A DNA stretch of 11,846 nt from Clostridiales bacterium (GTDB taxonomy: Bacteria > Bacillota > Clostridia > Christensenellales > JAISNN01): assembly GCA_031273965.1 (NCBI GenBank), contig JAISQX010000106.1, forward strand, positions 1-11,846, in the 5' to 3' direction. The translations under genes were made by a program, and so were the position numbers. Numbering within the stretch: position 1 is the stretch's first letter; each line of letters opens with the position of its first letter. Below, in pieces: positions 1 through 7,446 of this stretch. Below the pieces are notes generated by a model. That model was not told where the DNA came from, did not search any database, and worked only from the letters and a program-made list of their open reading frames with translations.

Positions 1-168
1 GAAGTAAACATACGCAGAAACGAAGCGCAAAAGGGAGAAGCGGGTTTTGCTTCGGACGGTTCGAAGCCGGCAAAGAAGCAACCGGTCAAAAGAGAGGCGA
101 AAATAGGGCCGAACGACCCGTGCCCGTGCGGCTCCGGCAAAAAATATAAATATTGTTGCGGTAAATAA
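1..168 (+). CDS. secA: SecA preprotein translocase ATPase, C-terminal end only (partial)
   Basis: Only the last 55 codons are present; the gene begins left of the window. SecA is the cytoplasmic ATPase motor that drives unfolded preproteins through SecYEG. The visible part is the low-complexity, Lys/Ala-rich C-terminal linker followed by the zinc-binding tail, IGPNDPCPCGSGKKYKYCC, a C-x-C-x8-C-C arrangement (codons at 121-159). This is the diagnostic SecA C-terminal metal site, which in studied bacteria contacts SecB or the ribosome. The stop is TAA at 166-168. The secA-prfB order matches Bacillus subtilis and many other Bacillota, which supports the call. SEC-C motifs also occur as tails of unrelated proteins, but the prfB neighbour and the preceding linker make SecA the best reading. 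Confidence 0.93.
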   Translation, partial: EVNIRRNEAQKGEAGFASDGSKPAKKQPVKREAKIGPNDPCPCGSGKKYKYCCGK

Positions 169-326
169 GCCGCAAGCCCTTAAAAAAAAACGAAAGCGCG
201 CGCGCCCGATAACTAAGGAGCGCGCCAAAGAAATAACATTTGGGGCTTTTAAAGGGTTTATGGAAAAATCTTTTGAATTTCCCAATAAGCAGATAAATAC
301 GTTATAAAGAAAGGATGTGATGTTAA

Positions 327-1425
327 GTGATAGAATTTGACGGCTTAAAAGAAGAATTTAAAGCAATCAACGAAAACTTAAAATGGGCGGGCGATGCACT
401 TTGACGTCGCGGGATTAAAAGAACGGCTCAAGGAGTTGAACGCCGAGCGTGAAAGCGACGGATTTTGGACGGACTTGAATAAGGCTCAAGCCGTGAATAA
501 GCGGATAAAGGATATTGAAAACAAAGTACAGAGGTACGAACGCATAAAAAGCCGCGCGGCGGATGCGGAATTACTCGTGGAGATGAGTGAAGAAACGGGG
601 GATATTTCGGAGCTTGAATTTATAAAGGCGGAAACGACAGCGGTCAAAGCAAGTCTTGAAGAGTTACGCTTAGAAACCCTTCTTAGAGGCAAGTATGATT
701 CGGCTAACGCCATACTTACGATTCATGCGGGCGCGGGCGGAACCGAGGCGCAAGACTGGGCAAACATGCTTTTTCGTATGTATACGCGCTATATAGAGCG
801 TAAGGGCTATAAGACAAAAATATTGGATAGTCTGGACGGCGAGGAAGCCGGTTTGAAGAGCGTTACTTTTACGGCGGAGGGCGATAACGCTTACGGTTAT
901 CTAAAAGCCGAAATGGGCGTTCATAGACTTGTCAGGATCTCGCCCTTTGACAGCAATAAGCGAAGGCATACTTCTTTTGCGTCGCTTGAAGTAATGCCGG
1001 AGATAGAGGACGAGGCGGAGATAGTCATAGACCCCGAGGATCTAAAGGTAGACACTTTCAGAAGCGGCGGCGCGGGCGGTCAGCACGTGAATAAAACAGA
1101 TTCGGCGGTACGGATAACGCACCTGCCGACGGGTATTATAGTCGCGTGTCAGAATGAGCGCAGTCAGATACAAAATCGCGAACAGGCTATGAAAATGCTT
1201 CGCTCAAAGCTCATAGAGAGGCGTGAGAGAGAGAGGCTGGAGCATGAACAGAGCATAAAAGGCGATCTGAAAAAAATCGAATGGGGCAGTCAAATACGCT
1301 CGTATGTCTTTTGTCCTTATACCCTTGCAAAAGACCACAGAACCGGCTTTGAAAACGTCAATATCAACTCGGTAATGGACGGCGATATAGAGGATTTTAT
1401 CGTCGAATATTTAAAAAGGGTGTGA
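327..1425 (+). CDS. prfB: Peptide chain release factor 2 (RF2), expressed by programmed +1 frameshift
   Basis: RF2 recognises UAA and UGA stop codons and triggers peptide release on the ribosome. The gene is split over two frames. A 25-codon zero-frame leader starts at GTG 327 (an in-frame TAA at 324-326 excludes an earlier start) and stops at TGA 402-404. The rest is read in the +1 frame from GAC 403. The joined product is 365 residues, the same length as E. coli RF2. Its SPF stop-codon-recognition tripeptide falls at residues 205-207 and its GGQ catalytic motif at 250-252, the same numbers as in E. coli, which confirms both the start and the shift. ATG 394 is in the second frame and would drop the N-terminal segment; I reject it as the real start. 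A possible RBS is AAAGGA at 310-315, rather far from the GTG. It lies downstream of secA and its stop overlaps the SD of tsaD. Expression should be autoregulated: low RF2 slows termination at UGA 402 and favours shifting. Confidence 0.96.
385..405 (+). promoter_or_regulatory. prfB programmed +1 ribosomal frameshift site (CTT TGA C)
   Basis: The slippery codon CTT is at 399-401, the in-frame stop TGA at 402-404 and the following C at 405. This is the canonical RF2 recoding signal, in which peptidyl-tRNA-Leu slips from CUU to UUU. The G-rich stretch GGGCGGGCG (385-393) occupies the place of the Shine-Dalgarno-like stimulator. It differs from the usual AGGGGG and ends about 5 bases before CTT rather than 3. 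Confidence 0.93.
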
Positions 1426-1435
1426 GGATAAGGGA

Positions 1436-2428
1436 ATGACGATTCTTGCCATAGAGACATCTTGCGACGAAACGGCCGCCGCCGTCGTAAGGAACGGAAC
1501 TGAAATATTATCCGACGTCGTTGCATCGCAAATAGACATCCATGAACGTTTCGGCGGCGTGGTTCCGGAGATTGCGTCGCGCAACCATACGGCGGCGCTT
1601 CCCAAAGTCGTGGAACAGGCGCTAAGCCAAAGCCGAATGAAATGGAAGGACATCGACATAATAGCCGTGACATACGGAGCGGGGCTTTTGGGGGCGCTTT
1701 TGACCGGAGTAGCTTACGCAAAAGGGCTAAGTTACGCGTTAAATAAACCGCTTATGGCGGTCAGCCACGTAAGAGGGCACATTGCGGCGAACTATACGGC
1801 GCACAAGAATCTCGGGTTTCCTTATATATGCGTATTGGCGAGCGGCGGACACAGCGCCGTGTTAAAAGTCGCCGATTATGACGATATAGAAGCTTTGGGC
1901 GGCACTTCGGACGACGCCGCGGGAGAAGCCTTTGACAAAGTGGCGCGAATGTTGGGTTTGTCATATCCGGGCGGGCCGGCGATACAAAAGCTTGCAAAAG
2001 AAGGAACGCCGAATATCGTCTTTACAAAACGGGCGCAATCGCGGAAAGATTATGATTTTTCGTTCAGCGGGTTAAAAACGGCGGTTGTCAATTATATTGC
2101 GAATGCAAAAGGGGATATAAACAAATCCGACGTTGCCGCCTCTTTTCAGGAAAGCGTCGTTTTCCGTCTTACGGATAGCGCCGTACGCGCGGCGAGAGAT
2201 TTTGACATAAAGCGTTTAGCCTTATGCGGCGGAGTGGGCGCCAATCTAAGGTTGAGAGAAAAATTAGAAGAAGAGTGTAAAAAATACGGTATAGAAACAT
2301 ATTTTTTACCGCTGGGATTATGTACCGATAACGCCGTGATGATTGCGGCGGAAGCGTACTTTATGGTGCAAAAAGGAAAAGCTTTTGCAGGTCCGGACTT
2401 AGACGCGTCGGCGAATTTGCCGTTTTGA
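1436..2428 (+). CDS. tsaD: tRNA N6-threonylcarbamoyladenosine (t6A37) synthase subunit TsaD
   Basis: TsaD (Gcp/YgjD/Kae1 family, ASKHA fold) transfers threonylcarbamoyl from threonylcarbamoyl-AMP to A37 of tRNAs that read ANN codons. It acts in the cytoplasm with TsaB and TsaE, neither of which lies in this window. The 330-residue length is normal. Visible motifs are ETSCDETA at residues 7-14, the metal-binding pair His111/His115 in SHVRGHIAAN (same numbering as E. coli), SGGHS at 136-140, the GGVGAN nucleotide loop, and the C-terminal metal ligand Asp298 in LCTDNAV. The start ATG 1436 has a GAGG/AGGG SD at 1424-1434 that overlaps the prfB stop, implying co-transcription and probably coupled translation. 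The residue between the two histidines is Arg in HVRGH, where many homologues have Glu; the metal ligands are unaffected. Confidence 0.97.
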   Translation: MTILAIETSCDETAAAVVRNGTEILSDVVASQIDIHERFGGVVPEIASRNHTAALPKVVEQALSQSRMKWKDIDIIAVTYGAGLLGALLTGVAYAKGLSYALNKPLMAVSHVRGHIAANYTAHKNLGFPYICVLASGGHSAVLKVADYDDIEALGGTSDDAAGEAFDKVARMLGLSYPGGPAIQKLAKEGTPNIVFTKRAQSRKDYDFSFSGLKTAVVNYIANAKGDINKSDVAASFQESVVFRLTDSAVRAARDFDIKRLALCGGVGANLRLREKLEEECKKYGIETYFLPLGLCTDNAVMIAAEAYFMVQKGKAFAGPDLDASANLPF

Positions 2429-2448
2429 GCAAATAAAGGAGTGGGGAA

Positions 2449-5400
2449 ATGGTTTATTATTTGGATAAATCGGATTATAAGGATTTTAGAGTTTTTGAGC
2501 GCAATAAGCTTGCGCCGAGGGCATATTTTATCCCGTTTTCGGGTAAAGCCGCGGCGGAAGGCGCGGATATCCCTCTTGCGCGCTATAAGAGCGACAGAGT
2601 AATAATGTTGTCGGGGGAATGGGATTTTAAATATTATCCGAGGATTTCGGAGCTGCCGGTCAAAATTGATCCGGACGATATCGTTTTTGATAAGATAACC
2701 GTGCCGTCGGATTGGCAGAGAACGGGATACGAGCCGCCGGTATATTTGAACACGCGATACCCGTTCAAGCTTGACCCTCCTAATTTTCCGGAGGATTGCT
2801 CCGTAGGTTTGTACAGAAAAAACTTTGAGTTGACCGAAATGGGGTCGCGGCACTATATTTCGTTTTTGGGCGTCATGTCTGGTTTCGATATATATATAAA
2901 CGGACAGCATGCCGGTTATAGCGAGGGCGCGCATAACACCGCGGAATTTGAGCTTGACAGGTTTTTGAAGCGCGGTCAAAACGAAATCGTCGTCGTCGTT
3001 TATAAGTGGACAAACGGAACTTACCTTGAATGTCAAGACATGTTCAGAGAAAACGGAATTTTTCGGGATGTTTTTATAGTTAAACAAAACGCCGGAGGAG
3101 CCGTCTTTGATTACGAGGTAAAGACGACAAAAATTAACGGGAAATATGATTTGAAGCTTACTATTTACGGAAGTTTCGGGAACAACTGTGAATTAACCGC
3201 GGCGGTCGCGTCAAAAGACGGAAGAATTTTGGAGTCGAAAACCGAAAAGGCGGCGGACAAAACTTTGTTTAGGTTAGACGGCGTAGAAGCCGATGCATGG
3301 AGCGCGGAAATTCCCGCGGTATATTATCTGGAGATTACGGTAAAAGCCGACGGAGAAGAAAAGGAATTTATACGCGACGTCATAGGCTTCAAAACGGTAG
3401 AAATAGACGGCGAGGTCTTAAAATTTAACGACAAGCCCATAAAGCTTTTGGGCGTCAATCATCACGACACCGATCCCATAAACGGATACGTCATGAGCGC
3501 GGCACAGTTGGAGAATGACGTTAAACTCATGAAAGCGCATAACATAAACGCCGTCAGGACGTCCCATTATCCGCCGGATCCCGTCTTTTTGCTTTATTGC
3601 GACATATACGGCTTGTATGTCATAGACGAGGCGGATATAGAGACGCACGGGTGTTATGCGACGGTCTATAAGCCAGATCTTATCAGCCACGACAAGGCTT
3701 GGGCGGAGTACTACTTGGACAGAGTAAAGCGCATGTACATGCGCGACAAAAACCGCCCTTGTATCGTTATGTGGTCTTTGGGCAACGAAGCGGGAGGATA
3801 CAATAATCAAGATACGGTTTACGATTATCTAAAAGAGGTTTGTTCCGAGATACCCGTGCACTATGAAGCCGTTTGCAGGACGGCGAGATTCCGTTATGAC
3901 GTCACATCGGAGATGTATCCCGATTATTACAGAATAAAAAAAATAGCCGAAAAAAAAGCGCAAAAAAAGTATTACGGCGCGCCGTATTTTATATGCGAAT
4001 ACTGCCACGCAATGGGCGTGGGCCCGGGCTACCTCAAGGAAATGACGGAGCTATTCTTTTCTGCGGATATATATCTCGGGGGCTGCATTTGGGAATGGGC
4101 GGATCACGCGGTCTACAACGCCGACGGAAAGTATAAATACACCTACGGCGGCGACCACGGAGAGGAATTGCATGACGGCAATTTTTGCGTGGACGGACTT
4201 GTTTATCCCGACAGAAGACCGCATACCGGTCTGAAAAACGTAAAGGTGAATTACAGTCCGTTCAAGATAAAAAAGACGGGCGTAAACACATTCGAATTTT
4301 TTAACCGCAATTTTTTTAGAAGCGCCGATTATATTTCGATAAAATATATTATCGAGGAGGACGGAAAGGTAATAGGCGACGGAATCTTGGCTTTTGACAC
4401 GGAGCCGTCGGCAAAGCATGAATTTGTTCTTGATTGCGGGAAATCGTCCGCGTCGCAAAAAACAAAAAAGACGGAAGAGGAAGCCGAACACGACGTATAT
4501 GTCACATTTGAATATGTCGACAATGCGACGGGAGCCGTCATAGCAAAAGAACAGATAACCGTAACGGAGAAACCGTTAAGACCCGCGCTTGAGGGGCGAA
4601 GCGTTTGCGGAGCGGAGATAGCGGAGAGCGAAAATACGCTGACGTTTAAATTTGACGGCGAGTCGGGCGAAGTGATTATAAGTAAAAAAAGCGGCAATAT
4701 AGAGCAGATAATATACGACGGACAAAAATATTTAAGCGAATTGCCCGCGGCGGGAATTACGGGAATATACGACAATATATTCCGCGCTCCTTTGGATAAC
4801 GACAGAGAAATCCAAAAAGCGCAAAAAAGTTTCGGATACGAAAACCTAAAGCCGTTTGTAAAAAAAGTGCAGATAATCGATAAAAAATCCGATAAGAGCA
4901 AAAAAACGGTAAAGGCTACCAAGTATCTGATAAATTATAAGGGACAGGCTTTGTTCAAAGTCGTAACAGAATACGGCGTTTTTGCGGACGGCGCCGTCAC
5001 CGTTTCGGTTAAACTGAAAAAAAAGACGGGCAAAAAGCTTCCGCTTTTGCAGAAGATAGGCGTAAACTTTGAAATCGACGAAAGTTTTGACGCCGTAAGA
5101 TATTACGGAAGAGGGCCATTAGAAAACCTTCCCGACTTCAAGGAACACGCGTATATGGGCGTATATGAGGCGAAGATAAAGGATATGCACGAGCCGTATA
5201 TAAAGCCTCAGGACAATAATTATCATACGGGAATACGTCGATTGGAGATTTTTAACGGCGACGGACGCGAACTTATCATCGAAGCGGCGGATAAGCCTCT
5301 GGGTTTTTCGGCGCATAATTATACTCAAGGCGCTTTAGCCGCCGCCGCGCACAACGAGGATATAGAATACGGCGGCACGTCTTTTATATCGTTAGACGGC

Positions 5401-5577
5401 TTTACGATGGGCACGGGCGGCAATAGCTGCGGGCCTCTGCCTCTTAGAGAATATCTGTTGCCGCCGGATAAGGAATACGAGTACGGTTTTGTTATAAAGA
5501 CTGCCAAAAGGAAATCATTTACCGCCGACGCGGACGAGCAAGCGGACAAGCGAACGGAGAGCGAAGAATGCATATAG
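2449..5577 (+). CDS. lacZ: Beta-galactosidase, glycoside hydrolase family 2 (LacZ type)
   Basis: This is a predicted cytoplasmic enzyme that hydrolyses lactose and other beta-galactosides. It has 1042 residues (E. coli LacZ 1024) and no signal peptide or membrane segment. In order it shows the N-terminal jelly-roll sugar-binding domain (about 45-210, with LECQDMFRENGIFRDV), an Ig-like domain (about 213-315), the TIM barrel (about 316-600) and C-terminal domains including the LacZ small-chain fold (about 730-1020, with NIFRAPLDND and YYGRGPLEN). The acid/base is Glu447 in SLGNEAGG and the nucleophile Glu517 in FICEYCHAMG. Metal-site residues lie in DEADIETHGC, and the substrate His in VRTSHYP. 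The segment aligned with E. coli Trp999 reads GGNSCGP, so that Trp is absent. Two Lys-rich surface stretches lie near residues 660-675 and 805-825. The SD is AAAGGAG at 2435-2441. It lies 20 bases after tsaD and overlaps birA by 10 bases. No sugar transporter or lac regulator is visible here. Confidence 0.96.
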   Translation: MVYYLDKSDYKDFRVFERNKLAPRAYFIPFSGKAAAEGADIPLARYKSDRVIMLSGEWDFKYYPRISELPVKIDPDDIVFDKITVPSDWQRTGYEPPVYLNTRYPFKLDPPNFPEDCSVGLYRKNFELTEMGSRHYISFLGVMSGFDIYINGQHAGYSEGAHNTAEFELDRFLKRGQNEIVVVVYKWTNGTYLECQDMFRENGIFRDVFIVKQNAGGAVFDYEVKTTKINGKYDLKLTIYGSFGNNCELTAAVASKDGRILESKTEKAADKTLFRLDGVEADAWSAEIPAVYYLEITVKADGEEKEFIRDVIGFKTVEIDGEVLKFNDKPIKLLGVNHHDTDPINGYVMSAAQLENDVKLMKAHNINAVRTSHYPPDPVFLLYCDIYGLYVIDEADIETHGCYATVYKPDLISHDKAWAEYYLDRVKRMYMRDKNRPCIVMWSLGNEAGGYNNQDTVYDYLKEVCSEIPVHYEAVCRTARFRYDVTSEMYPDYYRIKKIAEKKAQKKYYGAPYFICEYCHAMGVGPGYLKEMTELFFSADIYLGGCIWEWADHAVYNADGKYKYTYGGDHGEELHDGNFCVDGLVYPDRRPHTGLKNVKVNYSPFKIKKTGVNTFEFFNRNFFRSADYISIKYIIEEDGKVIGDGILAFDTEPSAKHEFVLDCGKSSASQKTKKTEEEAEHDVYVTFEYVDNATGAVIAKEQITVTEKPLRPALEGRSVCGAEIAESENTLTFKFDGESGEVIISKKSGNIEQIIYDGQKYLSELPAAGITGIYDNIFRAPLDNDREIQKAQKSFGYENLKPFVKKVQIIDKKSDKSKKTVKATKYLINYKGQALFKVVTEYGVFADGAVTVSVKLKKKTGKKLPLLQKIGVNFEIDESFDAVRYYGRGPLENLPDFKEHAYMGVYEAKIKDMHEPYIKPQDNNYHTGIRRLEIFNGDGRELIIEAADKPLGFSAHNYTQGALAAAAHNEDIEYGGTSFISLDGFTMGTGGNSCGPLPLREYLLPPDKEYEYGFVIKTAKRKSFTADADEQADKRTESEECI

Positions 5578-6299
5578 TATATATAACGAAGCCGCCTAAG
5601 ACGGGAATAGACGTCTATCTTTTCGACGAGGCGGATTCGACGAACAACGTAATAAAAAATGGCGATTACAAGGCTTTCGACGTCGTATTGGCAAACGTGC
5701 AGACGAACGGGAGAGGCAGAAACGGAAAGCCGTTTATATCGAACCAAGGCGGATTGTACTTCAGTATGCTTATACCCGCGGACGGAAGCTCTGCGGACGA
5801 GTACATAACTCCGCTTGCGGGCGTCGCCGCGGTAAAAGCCCTAAAAGCCTTTGGTATTTCGGCAAAAATCAAGTGGGTAAACGATATCTTCGTAAAGAGC
5901 AGAAAAATTTGCGGGATATTGGCGGAGAGATTCACAAAAAACGGCGCGGATTATATAGCGTTGGGGATAGGCATAAATGTAAACAACGAGGATTTTGGCG
6001 AGTACAAAAATATAGCGACTTCGATGTCGCTGGAGAAGTACGTATTTTTTAAAACGTCCGACGTCGCCGCCGCGCTTATGGACAACTTGATAGCGCTGAT
6101 AAAGGAAAACGATAAGAAGAGCGTTATGGAGCTTTATAAGAAGTATTCGATGGTTATCGGAAAAAACATTGTTTTGGCGGAGACCGACGAAAAAGTATTC
6201 GTAAAGGATATAGACGAAAACGGAGCTTTGGTAGTAGCCGACGCGTCGGGGAGCGAGAGAATTGTCAACAGCGGAAGTATATTTTTTGGAGGATATTAG
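5568..6299 (+). CDS. birA: Biotin--[acetyl-CoA-carboxylase] ligase, monofunctional (BirA without HTH)
   Basis: The enzyme makes biotinyl-5'-AMP from biotin and ATP and attaches biotin to the acceptor Lys of carboxylase carrier domains. The 243-residue protein begins directly at the catalytic domain (DEADSTNN near residues 20-27). It therefore lacks the N-terminal winged-helix domain of E. coli and B. subtilis BirA (about 320 residues) and should not act as a repressor. Visible motifs are the biotin/ATP loop GRGRNG (48-53), KWVNDI (102-107) with the catalytic-site lysine, and KICGILAE (113-120). A C-terminal SH3-like segment holds the last 60 residues or so. The start ATG 5568 lies inside the lacZ end, with GGAGA at 5556-5560 as SD, so translation is probably coupled to lacZ. 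No biotin synthesis or transport gene is visible nearby. Confidence 0.94.
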   Translation: MHIVYITKPPKTGIDVYLFDEADSTNNVIKNGDYKAFDVVLANVQTNGRGRNGKPFISNQGGLYFSMLIPADGSSADEYITPLAGVAAVKALKAFGISAKIKWVNDIFVKSRKICGILAERFTKNGADYIALGIGINVNNEDFGEYKNIATSMSLEKYVFFKTSDVAAALMDNLIALIKENDKKSVMELYKKYSMVIGKNIVLAETDEKVFVKDIDENGALVVADASGSERIVNSGSIFFGGY

Positions 6300-6456
6300 T
6301 TTAGAATAATATTATGAGTTTTCTTACCCGGCATTTTCCCATAAAAAAGAAAGAGGGAAAGCCGTCAAAGCGCGATTATTATTTTAAGAAAATTTTGAAA
6401 GGATTTTTCGGGAAAATTTTTCCGTAAATATAAGGAATCCTTTAAGGAAAAAGCGG
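6300..6456 (+). repeat. AT-rich intergenic element between birA and the small conserved gene
   Basis: This 157-base spacer has no gene I can support. Its right part (6393-6424) begins TTTTGAAAGG and ends in a nearly perfect palindrome, CGGGAAAATTTTTCCG, with one G-T mismatch. A very similar arrangement, sharing the TTTTGAAAGG 10-mer followed by a GGGA...TTTCC inverted pair, occurs at 8800-8831 before rsmD, and a weaker relative lies at 247-283 before prfB. The function is unknown; it could be a small dispersed repeat or an RNA structure in the operon transcript. Confidence 0.4.
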
Positions 6457-6765
6457 ATGAAACTTTGGCTTAAGCTTATTAAGGATGAAAAAATAAAACT
6501 TAGCGTTATTCGTGAGGCGCGGGACGACTTTGACGGATTGACGGAAGACATGAGGGGTATATGCAACGAGCTGGACATCCCCACGCCTATGATACTCGGC
6601 AGCAGATACGAGCATTTGGTAAATTTTAATATGATGAAGCTTTTTCCGGGAGATTTTATCGAATGGGTGGACTTTGATTGTATGTACATAGAGGCATGCA
6701 TAGAAGTTGAAGAAAAGAGTAAGATAGGAGGGGCGTTTGCTCCGGCGCGGAGGGAGAATGTCTGA
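6457..6765 (+). CDS. Small conserved-looking protein of unknown function, upstream of rex
   Basis: I do not recognise a characterised family. The 102-residue product is soluble, with no membrane segment or signal peptide. It starts MKLWLKLI, a beta-strand-like stretch. It then has an acidic middle and a pattern of DIPTPMILGSRYEHL, FNMMKLFPGDFIEWVDFD and acidic/hydrophobic residues, which reads as a compact alpha/beta domain ending near residue 90. The last 12 residues or so are basic and Ala/Gly-rich and look like a read-out of the rex ribosome-binding region. It reminds me of short uncharacterised Clostridia proteins with a similar PTP...FN...F.P.DF...VDFD pattern, but that is memory, not a search. 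ATG 6457 has AAGGA at 6444-6448 at good spacing. Its TGA (6763-6765) overlaps the preferred rex start by 8 bases, so the two are likely translated together. Confidence 0.8.
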   Translation: MKLWLKLIKDEKIKLSVIREARDDFDGLTEDMRGICNELDIPTPMILGSRYEHLVNFNMMKLFPGDFIEWVDFDCMYIEACIEVEEKSKIGGAFAPARRENV

Positions 6766-7381
6766 GGGAGTCAAAAAGATTTCCGCCGCCGTTATAAAAA
6801 GACTTCCGAGGTATCTGAGAGTTTTTAAGGAATTTGAAGCGAACGGAATAGAAACCATTTCATCGGAAAAAACCGCCGCCTATATGGGCGTTACGGCGTC
6901 TCAAATACGGCAGGATTTTTGCCGATTCGGTTGTTTTGGGCAGCGGAAGTGCGGCTACGACGTAACGAGCGTCGTAACCGAACTGTCGCGGATAATAGGC
7001 TTGACAAAAAGGTACGACATGATAATAGTCGGCGCGGGGAATATCGGACGCGCGCTGGCGAACTATAACGGCTTTAAAGAGGACGGTTTCTATATAACGG
7101 CGCTTTTTGACATATGCGGCGAAAAGGACGACGTAAACGGGGTGCCGGTATATCCCGCGAAGCGGATAGAAAAATACATAACGGAGAACGGCGCGGACGC
7201 GGCGGTAATAGCCGTTCCAAAGGAACAAGCTCGCGCGGTTTTGGACAGACTTATAAGCGCGGGGATAAAATATATATGGAATTTTGCGCCCGTGGAATTA
7301 TATAGAGAGGGCGTGACGATAGAAAATATCGGCATCGGTGACAGTCTGTTTTTGCTATGCTACTATATGAATCATATTTAA
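6758..7381 (+). CDS. rex: Redox-sensing transcriptional repressor Rex
   Basis: Rex binds DNA when NAD+ dominates and releases it when NADH is high, controlling fermentation and respiration genes in Gram-positive bacteria. The 207-residue product (B. subtilis Rex 215) has an N-terminal winged helix (about 7-80: KRLPRYLRVF, then recognition segment VTASQIRQDFCRFG), a Rossmann domain with the NAD(H) loop VGAGNIGRA (91-99) and the short C-terminal domain-swap helix (DSLFLLCYYMNH). I chose ATG 6758, which follows GGAGG at 6749-6753 and gives an N-terminus like known Rex. TTG 6737, in the same frame with AGGAGG at 6726-6731, is a real alternative and would add 7 residues. The usual FGxxGYGY(N/D)V stretch reads GQRKCGYDV, so a conserved Gly and Tyr are replaced by Lys and Cys. 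It overlaps the upstream gene by 8 bases. I found no Rex operator in the window. Confidence 0.93.
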   Translation: MSEGVKKISAAVIKRLPRYLRVFKEFEANGIETISSEKTAAYMGVTASQIRQDFCRFGCFGQRKCGYDVTSVVTELSRIIGLTKRYDMIIVGAGNIGRALANYNGFKEDGFYITALFDICGEKDDVNGVPVYPAKRIEKYITENGADAAVIAVPKEQARAVLDRLISAGIKYIWNFAPVELYREGVTIENIGIGDSLFLLCYYMNHI

Positions 7382-7446
7382 TTTGGGGGAGCGGAGCGGT
7401 GTTGTCTACATAAAAGCCGTAATTTTCGCGCCCCGACGGAGGAAAG

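Noticed and set aside
190..226. GC-rich GCGCGC inverted pair after secA as a terminator
   Set aside because: GCGCGC is self-complementary by composition, no T-tract follows, and secA-prfB are normally co-transcribed.
169..326. Sigma-A promoter before prfB (TTGAAT near 273, TATAAA near 303)
   Set aside because: The spacing is about 24 bases and no better pair was found. The gene is more likely read from secA.
394..396. ATG 394 as the start of prfB
   Set aside because: It lies in the post-shift frame and would remove 24 residues. The zero-frame leader plus CTT TGA C gives exact E. coli RF2 length and motif numbering.
6314..6427. A 37-codon frame (ATG 6314 to TAA 6427) encoding a basic peptide between birA and the small gene
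   Set aside because: No SD at usable distance (the nearest GGAGGA is 20 bases away), and its second half coincides with the repeated AT-rich palindromic element. A chance frame is more likely.
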